Shown piece after piece: positions 16,741 to 24,741 of a DNA stretch of 41,445 bases (the stretch's first letter is position 1; each line of letters opens with the position of its first letter). The stretch comes from Prevotella sp. UBA3776 (lineage in GTDB: Bacteria > Bacteroidota > Bacteroidia > Bacteroidales > Bacteroidaceae). The stretch is from the NCBI GenBank assembly GCA_002369515.1, contig DFFM01000012.1, forward strand, positions 46,128-87,572, written 5' to 3'. A program made the position numbers and the translations under genes. The notes under the pieces are model-generated. The model worked only from the letters and a program-made list of their open reading frames with translations, had not been told where the DNA came from and made no database searches.

Positions 16741-17403
16741 TTATCTTTTTTTATTTGATATATACGAAGTATTATTGAAAACGGCTCTTTTCTTTTTGTG
16801 ACCTTTACGTGTGGCATCAAGCATGAAACTGTCGGCACGGCTGATGCCTGTGTGCTGATCCTCATACACCTGCCAGTCGTCTATTTCCTTGAAGAGTCTG
16901 TCGAGGTGATCGTGATAGCGGTCTGGATAAACCATCGTATAGACAAACCAAAGTTTTCCCCGACTGACGAATCGCGAATAATAGCTATAGTCATCTATAC
17001 GACTATCATTTTCGTATTGTGGACCGGAGAGGATGAAGTAATCGCTGCCGAGTCTGCGGTCTGTCGCATAAAGCACTTGTGCCAGCGAGTCCATACCGTC
17101 CTTTAGCGACTGGCCGTTGTTATGCATCACATAGCTTTCGATGACGACGGTGATCCACTGGTCGCCGTACTCGAAACGTATACGGCCTTTTTCCTCCTGA
17201 AGGGAATCGGGTTGGGCGGTGAAGAACGAGGGCACGCGGACAACGTAGTCATAGTCCTTATCCTTGTATTCGTACATATCGGCATATGTAAGGTAACGCC
17301 CGAATACCTCCTTGTGTGACTTCAACTCGGCACAAGAATGAATCCAGTCGATGCTCGCAGCCACAAGGATGATGGCAATGAATATGAAGATGGCCTTTCT
17401 CAT
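16741..17403 (-). CDS. Exported protein of unknown function (220 aa)
   Basis: I do not recognise this family. The protein has an N-terminal hydrophobic segment (AIFIFIAIILVAASIDWI) followed by Cys24, so it may be a membrane-anchored or periplasmic protein; the cysteine is not in a good lipobox. The middle is rich in Asp, Tyr and Arg (DYDYVVRVPSFFTAQPDSLQ, SRIDDYSYYSRFVSRGK) and the pattern of strands (IRFEYGDQWITVVIESYV, LWFVYTMVYP) suggests a small alpha/beta fold. The C-terminus is basic (TRKGHKKKR). It overlaps the stop of the receptor-like gene at 17400 by 4 bp (ATGA), so the two are translationally coupled and probably work together. Confidence 0.7.
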   Translation of the reverse strand: MRKAIFIFIAIILVAASIDWIHSCAELKSHKEVFGRYLTYADMYEYKDKDYDYVVRVPSFFTAQPDSLQEEKGRIRFEYGDQWITVVIESYVMHNNGQSLKDGMDSLAQVLYATDRRLGSDYFILSGPQYENDSRIDDYSYYSRFVSRGKLWFVYTMVYPDRYHDHLDRLFKEIDDWQVYEDQHTGISRADSFMLDATRKGHKKKRAVFNNTSYISNKKR

Positions 17404-19424
17404 TTGCTTTGCAGGATTCCTGTTTCCGTATCCCGATGGTTCATGCTACGCTGAATGTCACGATATTTGTGGCCAGACGAGAGATGCCACGTAAGGTTGA
17501 GTGTCAGCATATTGCCGAAGTCACGACTATGCTGCGATACTTCCTTGTGGATATAGCGGCTAAGCACCTCCGTCTGATTGGTAAGCGGACGGGCACAGAA
17601 GGGATGCTGGGCGTAGAGGGATAGGGTGATATTCTTCATCTGATAAGAAGCCGTGAGATACCATGCGGGGGCCTGATGTCCCCGATGCTCGCCCTCCATG
17701 AAGTTCCAGCCATTATCCGCGTATGCTGTCAGCGTCCATCGGCCAAGATAGGCTTCGACGCTGGCACCACCGTTGAATGCGGTATAGGTATGGCGATAGT
17801 CGTCCGTGAAATTGAAGAAGCGGTAGATGCCTCCATAGAGGGTGACGGACAAACGCTCTGGTATAGCCTCCCAGCGGTTATAGCTCTGGATGAAGAAGAA
17901 GCTGCATTCGTTATCGGCATTAGTCTGTGTCTGATAGAAATGTCCGTCCCTGCGGGTGTATTTCTCCATGTTGCAGTGGGCATTCAGTCGCCAATAGCCT
18001 TGCAACTCGCTCATGATTCTTGGCGTGGAGTAGGTCAGACGGAGATCGTGCGAGGTAACGCGATTGGGAGTAATTTCAGGATTGCCCACAAGAGTCTCCA
18101 TTGCGTTCTGCTTGATAGATACATTGCTGACGAGTGCAATCTGCGATACGTGCTGCGATATCTCGAAGTCATATTTCGCCTTCAAGTTCCTGGCCAACGG
18201 ATAGGAAACAGTTAGTTTAGGACGGAACAGCAGAAAACGGTCATTCCATTCTGCTTGTCGATAGTAGCGTGTACTCACACCCAGTCCTCCCATATAGCCA
18301 AGTTTGCCAAGACGACCTTTCAACTGCCCGAAGAAATAAAGCATTGATGAACGCATGGAATTGTTAGCATTGGCATCACCCGAATACACATTATTAATAT
18401 ATTTCTGCCCATACTGAGTACCCAAGGAGAGTGTGAAGGGCTTCAGACGGTTCTCATAGATGGCCTCAGTCCAGAGCGAATAGGTCTTACCTGTCACGTT
18501 GTAGGCATAACTGCCACCCTCGTTATGTTCTGCATGGCTGTCGGTCTTGATATATGTTCCCACGGCATTGGCCGTCAAAGACTGATGACGGCGGAAGTCG
18601 CGATGGAAATAGAGGTCGAGCACAGGCGATGAGGTACGGGACGAGGAATGGTCTTCGTAGGTCTCAAACTTAGTCCACGACCTGTGGGGCTGAATGTCGC
18701 GACGGGCTGAGAGTTTCGATTGGAACACATAGTTGGAGTCACTCAGGCTATAGGTGAGTTGGATGTTGTGATTAAGACTTTTGTTTTGCCCATCTAATTG
18801 CTGACGCAAAATGCTTCGTTTCTCCCCTGACTCCAGTTCGTATGTAGCCTGTTCTTCATATTCCGTCCCCTTGAAGTTTTGATAGCCCAGCGAGTAGTTC
18901 ACTCCTAACTCGCTCTTTCCATAGTTGAATTTCCCAAAGACAGTCTCATCACCGTTCACAACTGTGAGCGTATTCGTCAGGTCTGCACCGATGTCATAAC
19001 CGCTGACTGGCTTCTTTACGATGATGTTGACAACGTAGGCAATGCCCTCACCATATCTGACTCCTGGATTGTCGATGTAGTCGATATGCTGTACGGCCTT
19101 TATGTCAAGCGCGAGCAAGTCCTCTTTTGAGGCAACGATGTTGTTGATGCGTACTTGCACGCTGCCGAGATTAGAAAGAGCCGTAATGGTATGCATCACG
19201 GGGTCAATTCGCAGATGGGGCAGCGTCAGTTTCGACAACAGCGAGTAGCCATTCGTGGAACTCTCCAGCTGCTGGCGTGTGGGATAGATGGTCTGCCCGT
19301 CCACCCGTTGTAAGATTTTAGAACCTTGAATGGTCACTTCCTGTAGTGCACCACCCTCTTTTACTTCTTGTGCCTGAACTATCATTCCAACAGTCAGCAT
19401 ACTTAATAACATAAGATGTCTCAT
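17400..19424 (-). CDS. TonB-dependent receptor-like outer-membrane barrel without N-terminal regulatory domain
   Basis: A 674-residue outer-membrane protein. After a signal peptide (MLLSMLTVGMIVQA) the mature protein starts with a short segment, LQEVTIQGSK, that opens the plug domain (about 30-125: LPHLRIDPVMHT, VQVRINNIVASKEDLLALD, VQHIDYIDNPGVRYGEGIAYVVNI). The rest is a large beta-barrel of the OMP_b-brl_3 type with many aromatic strands. It lacks the carboxypeptidase-like repeat domain found in the neighbour at 19879. A -7 element lies at 19441-19448 with CAAA (TTTG on the reverse strand) 17 bp upstream. The transported ligand is unknown; a role in peptide or metal uptake is a guess. Confidence 0.8.
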   Translation of the reverse strand: MRHLMLLSMLTVGMIVQAQEVKEGGALQEVTIQGSKILQRVDGQTIYPTRQQLESSTNGYSLLSKLTLPHLRIDPVMHTITALSNLGSVQVRINNIVASKEDLLALDIKAVQHIDYIDNPGVRYGEGIAYVVNIIVKKPVSGYDIGADLTNTLTVVNGDETVFGKFNYGKSELGVNYSLGYQNFKGTEYEEQATYELESGEKRSILRQQLDGQNKSLNHNIQLTYSLSDSNYVFQSKLSARRDIQPHRSWTKFETYEDHSSSRTSSPVLDLYFHRDFRRHQSLTANAVGTYIKTDSHAEHNEGGSYAYNVTGKTYSLWTEAIYENRLKPFTLSLGTQYGQKYINNVYSGDANANNSMRSSMLYFFGQLKGRLGKLGYMGGLGVSTRYYRQAEWNDRFLLFRPKLTVSYPLARNLKAKYDFEISQHVSQIALVSNVSIKQNAMETLVGNPEITPNRVTSHDLRLTYSTPRIMSELQGYWRLNAHCNMEKYTRRDGHFYQTQTNADNECSFFFIQSYNRWEAIPERLSVTLYGGIYRFFNFTDDYRHTYTAFNGGASVEAYLGRWTLTAYADNGWNFMEGEHRGHQAPAWYLTASYQMKNITLSLYAQHPFCARPLTNQTEVLSRYIHKEVSQHSRDFGNMLTLNLTWHLSSGHKYRDIQRSMNHRDTETGILQSK

Positions 19425-19440
19425 GTGTTTTTTTTGAGTG

Positions 19441-19469
19441 CAAAGGTACTGTCATTTATGCCTGACAAA
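19441..19469 (-). promoter_or_regulatory. Promoter of the receptor gene at 19424
   Basis: Reverse strand: TACCTTTG at 19441-19448 is an exact -7 match, and TTTG at 19466-19469 lies 17 bp upstream, slightly shorter than the usual 19-20. The predicted leader is about 10 nt. The upstream DNA carries repeated TGACA/TGTC words (19463-19500). Confidence 0.55.
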
Positions 19470-19526
19470 CGAATTTTCTTTCTGACATTTGTCTGACATT
19501 CACCTATCAGGGACTATTTTACATCT

Positions 19527-19877
19527 TTACATCTGATACACGCGGCTCATGCCGTCGGGTTCCATCGGAGCGATGGGTTGGCAAAGAAGAACGAGGTAGA
19601 AGCGGGGGAAGGTCTCGATGGGCGGATGGTCGGCGATGTAGCGGTCTATCTTCTGTCGGGCCTCGTTGCGCAGTGCGTCGTCGTGGCAGGGCACGAGGCG
19701 GTCTTCATCGACAAAGGCGATGTGCCAGAAGGCCATATAGCCGATGACGTAATGCTCCACGGCTGCGGCTTCGTCCTTGTCGATGCCTGGGATATGAACC
19801 AAAAGGGGCTGGCGATCATTTTCACAAATGCCCACCACTGCCCAAGAGAGATTTATGTAATGATGAACAGGTCTCAT
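19527..19877 (-). CDS. Hypothetical protein coupled to the SusC-like receptor (116 aa)
   Basis: Not recognised. The start codon at 19877 lies just 1 bp after the TGA of the receptor gene (TGATATG on the reverse strand), which suggests translational re-initiation and a shared function or at least shared expression. No signal peptide or membrane segment is obvious. The protein is fairly rich in Ile, Pro, Asp and His, with VHIPGIDKDEAAAVEHYVIG and ETFPRFYLVLLCQPIAPMEP. A longer reading frame extends upstream into the receptor gene, but that part is a shadow of the receptor in another frame. Ends about 100 bp before the start of the next receptor gene. Confidence 0.6.
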   Translation of the reverse strand: MRPVHHYINLSWAVVGICENDRQPLLVHIPGIDKDEAAAVEHYVIGYMAFWHIAFVDEDRLVPCHDDALRNEARQKIDRYIADHPPIETFPRFYLVLLCQPIAPMEPDGMSRVYQM

Positions 19878-19878
19878 A

Positions 19879-22185
19879 TCAGAAGCGGTTTTTCTCGTCG
19901 TTTCCGGCACCCGTTCCCTTGTACTTCGAGTTGGTGGCGTTAAAGTTGTAGCGGACCGATAATTCAAACTTGCGGGAGTCATTGTGGGTTTCCTGATAGA
20001 GGGTGCGAAGGCCGTAGCGGATGTTGATGTGCTGCTGCGTGTTGAACAGGTTGCGGCCACCGATCCTCACCGATAGGTGTTTGTCGAAGAACGTCTTTGT
20101 GACACTCACGTCGGCCACGTATACAGGCGTGGTGACTGTCATGTTCTGCTGGTCGCCCGTGGTCGTCACTTGCAGACAGGCCGAGGCGGTGAGGGTTGGC
20201 GACAGTTGGAAGTTGTTGTTCGACTGGATGAGACCGATAGGGTTCTTCGGGCTGAGATTGCCTACTGGTGACGGAATCTTGATCCAGTCCTTTATCACAC
20301 CGACGGTAAGCGATGGCTGATAGAGGCCAAAGCGGGGCGAGAGGGTGAGCATGGCACGGAGGCCGTCGGAGCGGTGGACGTTGGAGCGAGTGATGATGGT
20401 CGTGGCCTCGTTGCCCGCTACGGTCTCAGCCACATTTACAATCTCGTCGGTGGTATGCTTGTAATCGACGGCCAAGCGCATCCACTTGTACATCGCCATC
20501 AGACCCACCTCGTTGCGTATGGTGGGCTGCAGCATCGGGTTGCCACTTTCCCAAGTAAAACGATTGGCATAGGCCACGTTGCTGCTCAGCATCCAATAGT
20601 AGGGTCGCTGAATCTTCATGGCATAGTTGACCATCAACTGCACTTTGCCCGCCTTGGCCATCAGTGCGGCGGTAGGGAAGAAATGGTGATACGAGCGGCT
20701 CTGTTCGGGCTGATGAACGCCACGGAGATAGTAGTCTGTGCTGACGTTCTCGTTGCGAATACCCACGCGCATCTGACCGAAGGGTAGCGGGCGACTGTAC
20801 TCGGCGAAGAAGATGTAGTTCCTCTCGCGCTGCTCCGTCTGCGACGTTGGCACTACCTGCTCAGGGTTCACATAGTCGTCGTTACGGTTGGTGAGGTCGT
20901 ATTCGGTGCCCGCCTGTAGGTTGCCTTTCCAAAGCGGCCACGACAACACGAATTTCAAGGCCCAGAGTTGGTTGCGCACGACGTTGGTGCTGGTCACGAT
21001 GCGGCTCATGCGCTCTTTACTCACCTCGTTAGTGAATTGCGATGTGCGGTCTTTATAGAACATATAGTCGGTATTGAAGTCAATCGATGTCTTGCCCACC
21101 TTTCCGTTATAATAGGCATTCAGTGTGTGCGGCATGTTCGAGGTTATTTCCTGTTCTAGGCTGTTGTCGAGGTGGTCGTAGAAAGCCCCTTCTGCAGTCA
21201 CGTCGGCAATGAAACTGCCCGTCATCCTGTGTTTCAGCCACGCCTTTGTATTGTAGCGGAAGCCCATCGAGTGCTGGTCGCTGAACACGTAGTTCATGCC
21301 CGACGAGACGTAGAACGAGCGGTGGTGTGTGTCGGTATTGAATTGTTCGGTCATGTGCCAGAGCGTGTCGGCCACGACATCGAGGGTGATTGGGTTGCGC
21401 TGGCGGAATTGGTTGTCGTTGTACCACACGCTGCCAAACACGTCGAGGCCCTTGTGGCGGTAGTTCAGGTTCAGACCGAGGTCGAGGTCGGGATTGTAGC
21501 CCTGGCGGTAGTGGCTCTGCACGTCGCCGCTCCATCCTTCGCCCTGCTGGCGGCGGGTCTTGATGAGGATGACCGACTCCACCTGTGCGTCGTACTTTGC
21601 CCCAGGGGTTGTGATGAGTTCCACGCTCTTGACGCTCTCGCTGCTGAGTTGGTCCAGTTCAGACTTGTCGCGCAACTGACGCCCGTTAATGTAGATGAGC
21701 GGCGTACCCTTGCCGAACACCTCTATGCCGTCGCCCTTCTTCTGCACACCGGGCAGTTGCTGCAGCACGTCGTTGGCCGTGCCCGCCTTACTCAGCAGCG
21801 TGTTCTCCACCGTGGTCAGCACACCTTCGGTGGTCATTTTATGCATCGGCATCTGCCCTTTGACCACCACTTCGCCCAATGTCTGTGTGTCGGGCTGCAT
21901 CTGTATGTCACCGATGTTGCCCTGTCGTGCGTCTATACACCTTATTATATAACCCACGCTCGACACTTTTAGCAGTCCGTCTTGCTTGTCGGTAGCAATA
22001 GAGAAAGAGCCGTCATCCTTGGTTACTGCTCCTGCTATATAAGCGGAGTCGGAACGATTAAGAAGTACAACATTGGCAAATGGCATCGGCTGAGCTTGCT
22101 CGTCAATCACCCGTCCGCTGATGCCCTGTGCAGTCGAGGCTATCGCCACGAGGCACATCATTGAAACTAATACAATCCTTTTCAT
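19879..22185 (-). CDS. SusC-like TonB-dependent receptor with carboxypeptidase-regulatory-like domain
   Basis: A 768-residue outer-membrane protein. Signal peptide: MKRIVLVSMMCLVAIASTAQ. Residues about 22-105 are a CarboxypepD_reg-like beta-sandwich (ISGRVIDEQAQPMPFANVVL, DDGSFSIATDKQDG). A plug domain follows (about 110-225: LGEVVVKGQMPMHKMTTEG, VLQQLPGVQKKGDGIEVFGK, PLIYINGRQLRDKSELDQLS, VELITTPGAKYDA), then a barrel with an OMP_b-brl_3 signature and a final strand VRYNFNATNSKYKG. ATG at 22185 is chosen because it gives a good signal peptide; upstream in-frame residues are intergenic. Ligand unknown. Two palindromic sites at 22275-22327 probably control it. No SusD-like lipoprotein lies next to it, so it is not a classical polysaccharide-utilisation pair. 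Confidence 0.85.
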   Translation of the reverse strand: MKRIVLVSMMCLVAIASTAQGISGRVIDEQAQPMPFANVVLLNRSDSAYIAGAVTKDDGSFSIATDKQDGLLKVSSVGYIIRCIDARQGNIGDIQMQPDTQTLGEVVVKGQMPMHKMTTEGVLTTVENTLLSKAGTANDVLQQLPGVQKKGDGIEVFGKGTPLIYINGRQLRDKSELDQLSSESVKSVELITTPGAKYDAQVESVILIKTRRQQGEGWSGDVQSHYRQGYNPDLDLGLNLNYRHKGLDVFGSVWYNDNQFRQRNPITLDVVADTLWHMTEQFNTDTHHRSFYVSSGMNYVFSDQHSMGFRYNTKAWLKHRMTGSFIADVTAEGAFYDHLDNSLEQEITSNMPHTLNAYYNGKVGKTSIDFNTDYMFYKDRTSQFTNEVSKERMSRIVTSTNVVRNQLWALKFVLSWPLWKGNLQAGTEYDLTNRNDDYVNPEQVVPTSQTEQRERNYIFFAEYSRPLPFGQMRVGIRNENVSTDYYLRGVHQPEQSRSYHHFFPTAALMAKAGKVQLMVNYAMKIQRPYYWMLSSNVAYANRFTWESGNPMLQPTIRNEVGLMAMYKWMRLAVDYKHTTDEIVNVAETVAGNEATTIITRSNVHRSDGLRAMLTLSPRFGLYQPSLTVGVIKDWIKIPSPVGNLSPKNPIGLIQSNNNFQLSPTLTASACLQVTTTGDQQNMTVTTPVYVADVSVTKTFFDKHLSVRIGGRNLFNTQQHINIRYGLRTLYQETHNDSRKFELSVRYNFNATNSKYKGTGAGNDEKNRF

Positions 22186-22243
22186 TATTCTTGCGATTTT
22201 ATTACGTTTGACATTTTTACTTGTTTGATATTCTTTTTCGATG

Positions 22244-22251
22244 CAAAGAAT
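22244..22251 (-). promoter_or_regulatory. Degenerate -7 element (ATTCTTTG) for the SusC-like receptor
   Basis: On the reverse strand ATTCTTTG is close to TAnnTTTG but lacks the TA. No TTTG sits at 19-20 bp. A weak promoter of this kind fits one that needs an activator. The transcript would start near 22238, giving a leader of about 53 nt. Confidence 0.35.
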
Positions 22252-22273
22252 GTAAGTATCAAAGAGAAATCCA

Positions 22274-22328
22274 CTACCCAAATGGGTAATTCTGACAAAC
22301 TTGTACGAAAAATTACCCATTTGGGTAG
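22274..22328. promoter_or_regulatory. Twin palindromic operator sites TACCCA-N2-TGGGTA
   Basis: TACCCAAATGGGTA (22275-22288) and TACCCATTTGGGTA (22314-22327) are each perfect 6-bp palindromes around 2 bp. Their centres are 39 bp apart, close to four helical turns. The surrounding 18-bp stretches 22274-22291 and 22311-22328 are perfect reverse complements of each other. From the likely transcription start near 22238 the centres fall at about -44 and -83. This spacing fits a dimeric regulator bound next to the promoter and a second dimer upstream. The two LuxR-type genes upstream are candidate regulators (inference). Confidence 0.8.
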
Positions 22329-22382
22329 CAAAAGAAGTTGATAACATAGGGATTTCATCAGAGATTGGGCTTGTTGAATTGT

Positions 22383-22733
22383 TCATTTACCAGTGATGTC
22401 CTTCCACTCGATGATTCTGTCTTTGTCTTCGTTACATACGATATGGGCGGTATATTTCTCTTTTGTACCATCCGCAGAAACAACATAATAAATGACATTG
22501 GCAGAAAAACGTACTTCACCATTCTCTTTATAGTCTTCACAAAGGTACTTGCAGACAAATTCAACCATTCCGCCATCGGCATGCAGGGAAGCAGCATGCT
22601 TTAAGACGGCTTCCTCAAGATTTTTGTTTTCTCTGTTACCATGACCAGGTATATTGATATGTCCGCTTTTCGCATACGCCCAGAGCATCACTATGGCGAA
22701 GCAACAGATAATATAAAACCACTTTCTTTTCAT
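22383..22733 (-). CDS. Small exported protein of unknown function (116 aa)
   Basis: Not recognised. It has an N-terminal hydrophobic segment (WFYIICCFAIVMLWAYA) that serves as signal peptide or anchor, then a small domain with a helix (LEEAVLKHAASLHADGGMVE), three cysteines (FVCKYLCEDY and HIVCNED) and strands (EVRFSANVIYYVVSADG, YTAHIVCN). The composition fits a small secreted alpha/beta fold. TAATTTTG at 22761-22768 (reverse strand) is a matching -7 element, about 28 bp before the ATG. The gene lies between the TPR-LuxR gene and the SusC-like receptor on the same strand. Confidence 0.65.
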   Translation of the reverse strand: MKRKWFYIICCFAIVMLWAYAKSGHINIPGHGNRENKNLEEAVLKHAASLHADGGMVEFVCKYLCEDYKENGEVRFSANVIYYVVSADGTKEKYTAHIVCNEDKDRIIEWKDITGK

Positions 22734-22760
22734 ACGCTTTTTATTTGATTATTGTCGGTG

Positions 22761-22768
22761 CAAAATTA
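22761..22768 (-). promoter_or_regulatory. -7 element (TAATTTTG) for the small exported protein
   Basis: Exact TAnnTTTG match on the reverse strand; no TTTG at the ideal distance. It gives this gene its own likely transcription start near 22755. Confidence 0.5.
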
Positions 22769-22822
22769 CCATGCAAATGCACCTTAAAACGACTAAATCG
22801 TCAAATAAAAAGTCTTAATGCA

Positions 22823-22860
22823 AGAAACGTAACGCATTGGAAATCAATGGTTACGTTTCT
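22823..22860. terminator. Hairpin after the TPR-LuxR gene
   Basis: AGAAACGTAAC (22823-22833) pairs perfectly with GTTACGTTTCT (22850-22860); CATTG/CAATG extends the stem inside with a one-base bulge, leaving a short loop. On the reverse strand the sequence after it is T-rich (GACTTTTTATTTG). It lies about 140 bp past the stop at 22998 and probably terminates that transcript. Confidence 0.65.
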
Positions 22861-22997
22861 CAAAAATCTTAATGATGACTCTCGGAATCTTAAACAACCC
22901 TTAATGTCTTTGATTCACGCTTCATCCATCACGTTTCGGCCTTTATCCAACCAACTCGTCGGCGGGAGAATGTATAATCTTCAATTTTCAATCTTTC

Positions 22998-24692
22998 TCA
23001 TCTCTGTTCGTTCACGCAGGCTACAATATCTTGCCCCTCTGCTGCTCTTATCTTCTTTCGGATAGAGGTCTTGCGAACGTATATTGTCGCGTCAGACTGT
23101 TGTGTGATGACACCTATCTCCTTCGTCGAGAATCCCGCACAGAGCAGACAGCAGATTTGCTCCTCTTTTTCTGTGAGTGCATCGCCATATTGCTCCATTA
23201 GCCGAGTATGGAAATTGTTATACAGCCGGTCAATGACGGGATAGAGGTCTGACCAAACAAGTAGGCTGTTAGTAGGTATCTCACCACCACTGATGCCTGA
23301 AATGCGTTTCAGAAGAGCCTGGTTCTGATTGGTTGGGGTGCTGGCTACCAGTCGAATGATTCCCAACTGTTGCAATAGGATTTTCTTGAAGAAAGCATCA
23401 TCGTCTGACTTGGGACGCTCCAACTCTTCTGCATTGCTCGATATGGACTTCATGTCGGACTCTTCTTCTGCTATGGTTTTCTGTGCTTCTTCCAGCATTC
23501 GTGCCAGTGTGTCTATCCTGTCCTCTGCCTCTGCCGATTGCTTGATTTTGTTCCTGCGGTATAGCCAGCCACCTATGCCGCCGCCAATCAACAGCAGTGT
23601 AGCCACCGACAACAACCATCCCATCCGCTGTTGGTTGAGTTTCAGTTCGTAATTGGCTGTCTGGAGACGGTTCTTGGCTTCCAGTCGTCGAGTGGAAGTG
23701 TTCTCTTTCATTTGCATGTCCATCGTGATAGAGTCGCAATAGCGAGCAAAATCCACAAACGACACGGCTTTCCCATCAGTATAGTCAAGTATGACGCGCT
23801 CTTGTTCCAACTCAGCCTTTCGTGCGATGTCGGTAAAGCCTTGTGCATCCAATTCTGTCTCACTCTTGATGGCCTTTTCGTGGCATATTCGGGCGGAGTC
23901 AAGACGATGAAGATTGATGTAGTTGCCCGCCATGGCCATTTGAATGGCCGATAATTCTGCCACTTGTGGCAGAATACGACTTATACGATGGTAAATGTCG
24001 TTGGAACGACGGTATTGGCCGTTGTTGGCCAAATAGTCGGCATGGTTGCGCATGAATTCACACGCCATGGCCGTATCGCTGTTCTCCATGGCTTGTTGGA
24101 TGCTTTTTTCATAGAACTGTTCTGATAGGCTGTCGCCCATCAGAGATAGGTTCAGTCCTATCTTGTAGTTGAAAATGGCCTGTTCACGCTTTGTCAAACC
24201 ACTCTTTAATATTTCTTTCAGCACATTTACAGTTTGGCCGTATTTCCGCTGGTGTTCAAAGATGCTTGCTTTTGCTGCCAACAGTTGGACTCGTTTCGCC
24301 GAGTCTGAAATTGCTGCGATTCCTTTTTCTATTGTCTTGATGGCATCCTCATCCTTGCCAGCCCAGTTCAGATAAGAAGCTTCCAAAAGATAACTGTCCG
24401 CCTGTTTCTCTTTATCTTCTCTAAAGTAGGCTATTGCTTCTTGCAACTGTTCGTCCTCGGCCATCGACATTCCCAAAGCCCTGTGTGCCAAGGCTCGGTT
24501 CCAAACCAGATGTAGCCGTTCTTTTTTTCCTAAATTACTTGTATTTTCTATGGAATCCAAGATGGTCAAAACCTGTTTCGGGTTGGTCATAACCAAAGAG
24601 TCTGTATCTGATATGATGTTCGCGCTTCTGTTCCCATTACAAGATAAAAGAGCAGAAATCAGGATTAGCAATAATACTCTTGTCAATTTCAT
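22998..24692 (-). CDS. Membrane TPR protein with C-terminal LuxR-like helix-turn-helix
   Basis: A 564-residue protein with an N-terminal lipoprotein-like signal (MKLTRVLLLILISALLSC, lipobox LLSC), a periplasmic helical region (about 35-330) with TPR-like helical pairs, a single membrane span (about 357-377, GWLLSVATLLLIGGGIGGWL), a coiled-coil stretch (AEAEDRIDTLARMLEEAQKT) and a C-terminal LuxR/GerE-like helix-turn-helix (about 505-560: LTEKEEQICCLLCAGFSTKE, then VRKTSIRKKIRAAEG). This layout is typical of Bacteroidota one-component sensors that link an outside signal to transcription. It lies 49 bp after the PAS-LuxR gene on the same strand, probably one operon. Whether the lipobox is used in a protein with a later membrane span is uncertain. 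Confidence 0.8.
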   Translation of the reverse strand: MKLTRVLLLILISALLSCNGNRSANIISDTDSLVMTNPKQVLTILDSIENTSNLGKKERLHLVWNRALAHRALGMSMAEDEQLQEAIAYFREDKEKQADSYLLEASYLNWAGKDEDAIKTIEKGIAAISDSAKRVQLLAAKASIFEHQRKYGQTVNVLKEILKSGLTKREQAIFNYKIGLNLSLMGDSLSEQFYEKSIQQAMENSDTAMACEFMRNHADYLANNGQYRRSNDIYHRISRILPQVAELSAIQMAMAGNYINLHRLDSARICHEKAIKSETELDAQGFTDIARKAELEQERVILDYTDGKAVSFVDFARYCDSITMDMQMKENTSTRRLEAKNRLQTANYELKLNQQRMGWLLSVATLLLIGGGIGGWLYRRNKIKQSAEAEDRIDTLARMLEEAQKTIAEEESDMKSISSNAEELERPKSDDDAFFKKILLQQLGIIRLVASTPTNQNQALLKRISGISGGEIPTNSLLVWSDLYPVIDRLYNNFHTRLMEQYGDALTEKEEQICCLLCAGFSTKEIGVITQQSDATIYVRKTSIRKKIRAAEGQDIVACVNEQR

Positions 24693-24741
24693 CTTACTTT
24701 GGCTTTTGGGGATGGAAAAAACTCAAATAAGGTTAGGCTAC

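Noticed and set aside
19878..20060. N-terminal extension of the 116-aa gene into the receptor gene
   Set aside because: The extension is a Ser/Thr-rich frame shadow of the receptor; the ATG coupled to the receptor stop is the better start.
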